DNA of 64,000 nucleotides from Mycobacterium barrassiae. Its GTDB lineage: Bacteria; Actinomycetota; Actinomycetes; Mycobacteriales; Mycobacteriaceae. Each line of letters opens with the position of its first letter. Position 1 is the first letter of the stretch. Below the pieces are notes generated by a model, which did no database searches, was not told the DNA's origin, and was given only the letters and a program-made list of their open reading frames with translations. The stretch covers positions 63,626-127,625 of the forward strand of contig NZ_JACKUK010000027.1 in the NCBI RefSeq assembly GCF_025822765.1, read 5' to 3'. The position numbers and the translations under genes were made by a program. Below are positions 62,906-64,000 of this stretch, piece by piece.

Positions 62906-64000
62906 GCTTGACCGAGCGGCTGGCCGAGATCGTCGGACCCGGCTATGTCAGCGCCGACGCCGACGTGCTCGCCAGCCGCAGCGTGGACCACACCGGGCGC
63001 TACCGCGGGCGGGCCGCTCTGCTCGTGCGGCCGGGCTCCGCCGACGAGGTCGCCGCGGTGTTGCGCGAATGCCGCGATGCGGGCGTGTATGTCACCGTCC
63101 AGGGCGGCCGCACCTCACTGGTGGCCGGGACGGTCCCCGAACACGACGACGTGTTGTTGTCGACCGAGCGACTGCGTGACATCGGCGACGTCGACGCGGT
63201 GGAACGGCGAATCCGGGTCGGCGCCGGCGTCACGCTCGCCGAAGTGCAGCGGGCGGCGTCGACGGCTGGGCTGGTGTTCGGTGTCGATCTGGCGGCCCGC
63301 GACTCGGCGACCGTCGGCGGGATGGCGTCGACGAACGCCGGCGGGCTGCGCACGGTCCGGTACGGCAACATGGGTGAACAGGTCATCGGACTGGACGTGG
63401 CACTGCCGGACGGCAGCGTCGTGCGCCGCCACAGTCAGGTCCGCATGGACAACACCGGCTACGACCTGGCCTCGCTGTTCATCGGCGCCGAAGGCACGCT
63501 CGGCGTCATCACCAGTCTTGACCTGAGGCTGCATCCCGCGCCGAAGAGCCGGGTCACGGCGATCTGCGGGTTCGCCGATCTTGACTCGCTCATCGAGACG
63601 GGTCGCGTCTTCCGTGAGATGGACGGCATCGCGGCGTTGGAGTTGATCGACGCCCGCGCCAGCACCCTGACCGCCGAACACGCGGGAGTGTCGGCGCCCG
63701 TCGACGGCGCGTGGCAGCTGCTGATCGAACTCGTCGGCGACACCGACCAGACCGAACGGCTCGCCGAGGCGCTCGAGGAAGCTCAGCTGGTCGGCGAGCC
63801 TGCAGTCGGTGTCGACGCCGCCGCTCAGCAGCGGCTCTGGCAGGTACGCGAGGCCATCGCCGAGGTGCTAGGTGTGTACGGCCCGCCGCTGAAATTCGAT
63901 GTCTCGCTGCCCCTTTCGGCCATCGCGGCGTTTGCCGGCCAAGCCGTCGAGCTGGTCGCCGAGCAGGCCCCGAATGCCATCCCGGTGTTGTTCGGACATA
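62902..64000 (+). CDS. FAD-binding oxidase (GlcD-like), 3' end beyond window
   Basis: At least 366 residues visible. The PCMH fold has VYVTVQGGRTSLVAGT, ASTNAGGLRTVRYGNMG, and FIGAEGTLGVIT; the C-terminal part is cut by the window edge. It is a paralogue of the enzyme at 51868 but lacks the GGATA variant. Overlaps the helicase stop (GTGA) so it is translationally coupled to a DNA-processing enzyme, an odd pairing. Substrate: a 2-hydroxy acid, identity unknown. Confidence 0.85.
   Translation, partial: MSLTERLAEIVGPGYVSADADVLASRSVDHTGRYRGRAALLVRPGSADEVAAVLRECRDAGVYVTVQGGRTSLVAGTVPEHDDVLLSTERLRDIGDVDAVERRIRVGAGVTLAEVQRAASTAGLVFGVDLAARDSATVGGMASTNAGGLRTVRYGNMGEQVIGLDVALPDGSVVRRHSQVRMDNTGYDLASLFIGAEGTLGVITSLDLRLHPAPKSRVTAICGFADLDSLIETGRVFREMDGIAALELIDARASTLTAEHAGVSAPVDGAWQLLIELVGDTDQTERLAEALEEAQLVGEPAVGVDAAAQQRLWQVREAIAEVLGVYGPPLKFDVSLPLSAIAAFAGQAVELVAEQAPNAIPVLFGH

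Overview
The window is high-GC actinobacterial DNA with almost no intergenic space and many ATGA/GTGA gene overlaps. Its gene content and order point to a fast-growing mycobacterium (Mycolicibacterium/Mycobacterium). In inverted orientation, and with insertions, it follows what I remember as the M. tuberculosis H37Rv block from about Rv1251c to Rv1283c: oppBCDA, GMC oxidoreductase, Rad50/Mre11-like pair, SixA-like phosphatase, lprC/lprB, paired ABC exporter-type half-transporters, pH-sensing adenylate cyclase, amidase, HIT protein, F420-type reductase, udgB, tap, FAD oxidase, cyp130, TetR regulator, acyltransferase, deaD, lprE and a RecB-like/SF1 helicase. Orthologue assignments rest on remembered synteny plus motifs read from the translations; no search was run.

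Layout. 1-5.4 kb: a minus-strand unit of an OmpR-type response regulator, its sensor kinase, a GT39 mannosyltransferase-like protein and a GT2-GtrA glycosyltransferase cut by the left edge. Upstream of it lie 11-bp tandem repeats and a divergent membrane-anchored protein. 6-6.9 kb: three tandem tiny exported paralogues. 7.1-12.5 kb: oppB-oppC-oppD-oppA, an oligopeptide importer. 12.5-20.8 kb: hydrolase, DUF1622 protein, GMC oxidoreductase, an AbiEi/DUF559-like gene bracketed by two 59-bp repeats, and the SMC-like/Mre11-like pair. 20.9-24.9 kb: PepSY membrane protein, small His-containing membrane protein, phosphohistidine phosphatase, two DUF3558-type lipoproteins. 25-31 kb: ABC pair and an orphan molybdopterin/Fe-S oxidoreductase.

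30.9-37.9 kb is accessory relative to M. tuberculosis. It holds a ribbon-helix-helix-like protein with three 8-bp tandem repeats over its start codon, AIM24 protein, dtd, and a copper-type operon (metallochaperone, two-module His-rich exported protein, P1B ATPase) under a perfect palindrome, then an epimerase and a secreted protein. 37.9-45.2 kb: cyclase, hypoxanthine-type DNA glycosylase, amidase, HIT, deazaflavin and LLM oxidoreductases, UdgB, Tap-like efflux. 45.2-53.2 kb: lipoprotein, acyl-CoA synthetase, large LuxR ATPase regulator, L-lactate permease and D-lactate/glycolate-type dehydrogenase. 53.3-64 kb: P450-TetR pair, siderophore-interacting protein with an operator-like palindrome, acyltransferase, DeaD, LprE, nuclease-helicase, and a second GlcD-like oxidase cut by the right edge.

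No tRNA, rRNA, CRISPR array, IS transposase or phage module was seen. The least explained signals are the small intergenic inverted-repeat elements (three kinds, one forming the C-terminal codons of udgB), the octamer-controlled ribbon-helix-helix gene, the duplicated HVHP modules of the copper operon protein, and the tandem micro-exported paralogues. No stretch above about 300 bases lacks a gene.
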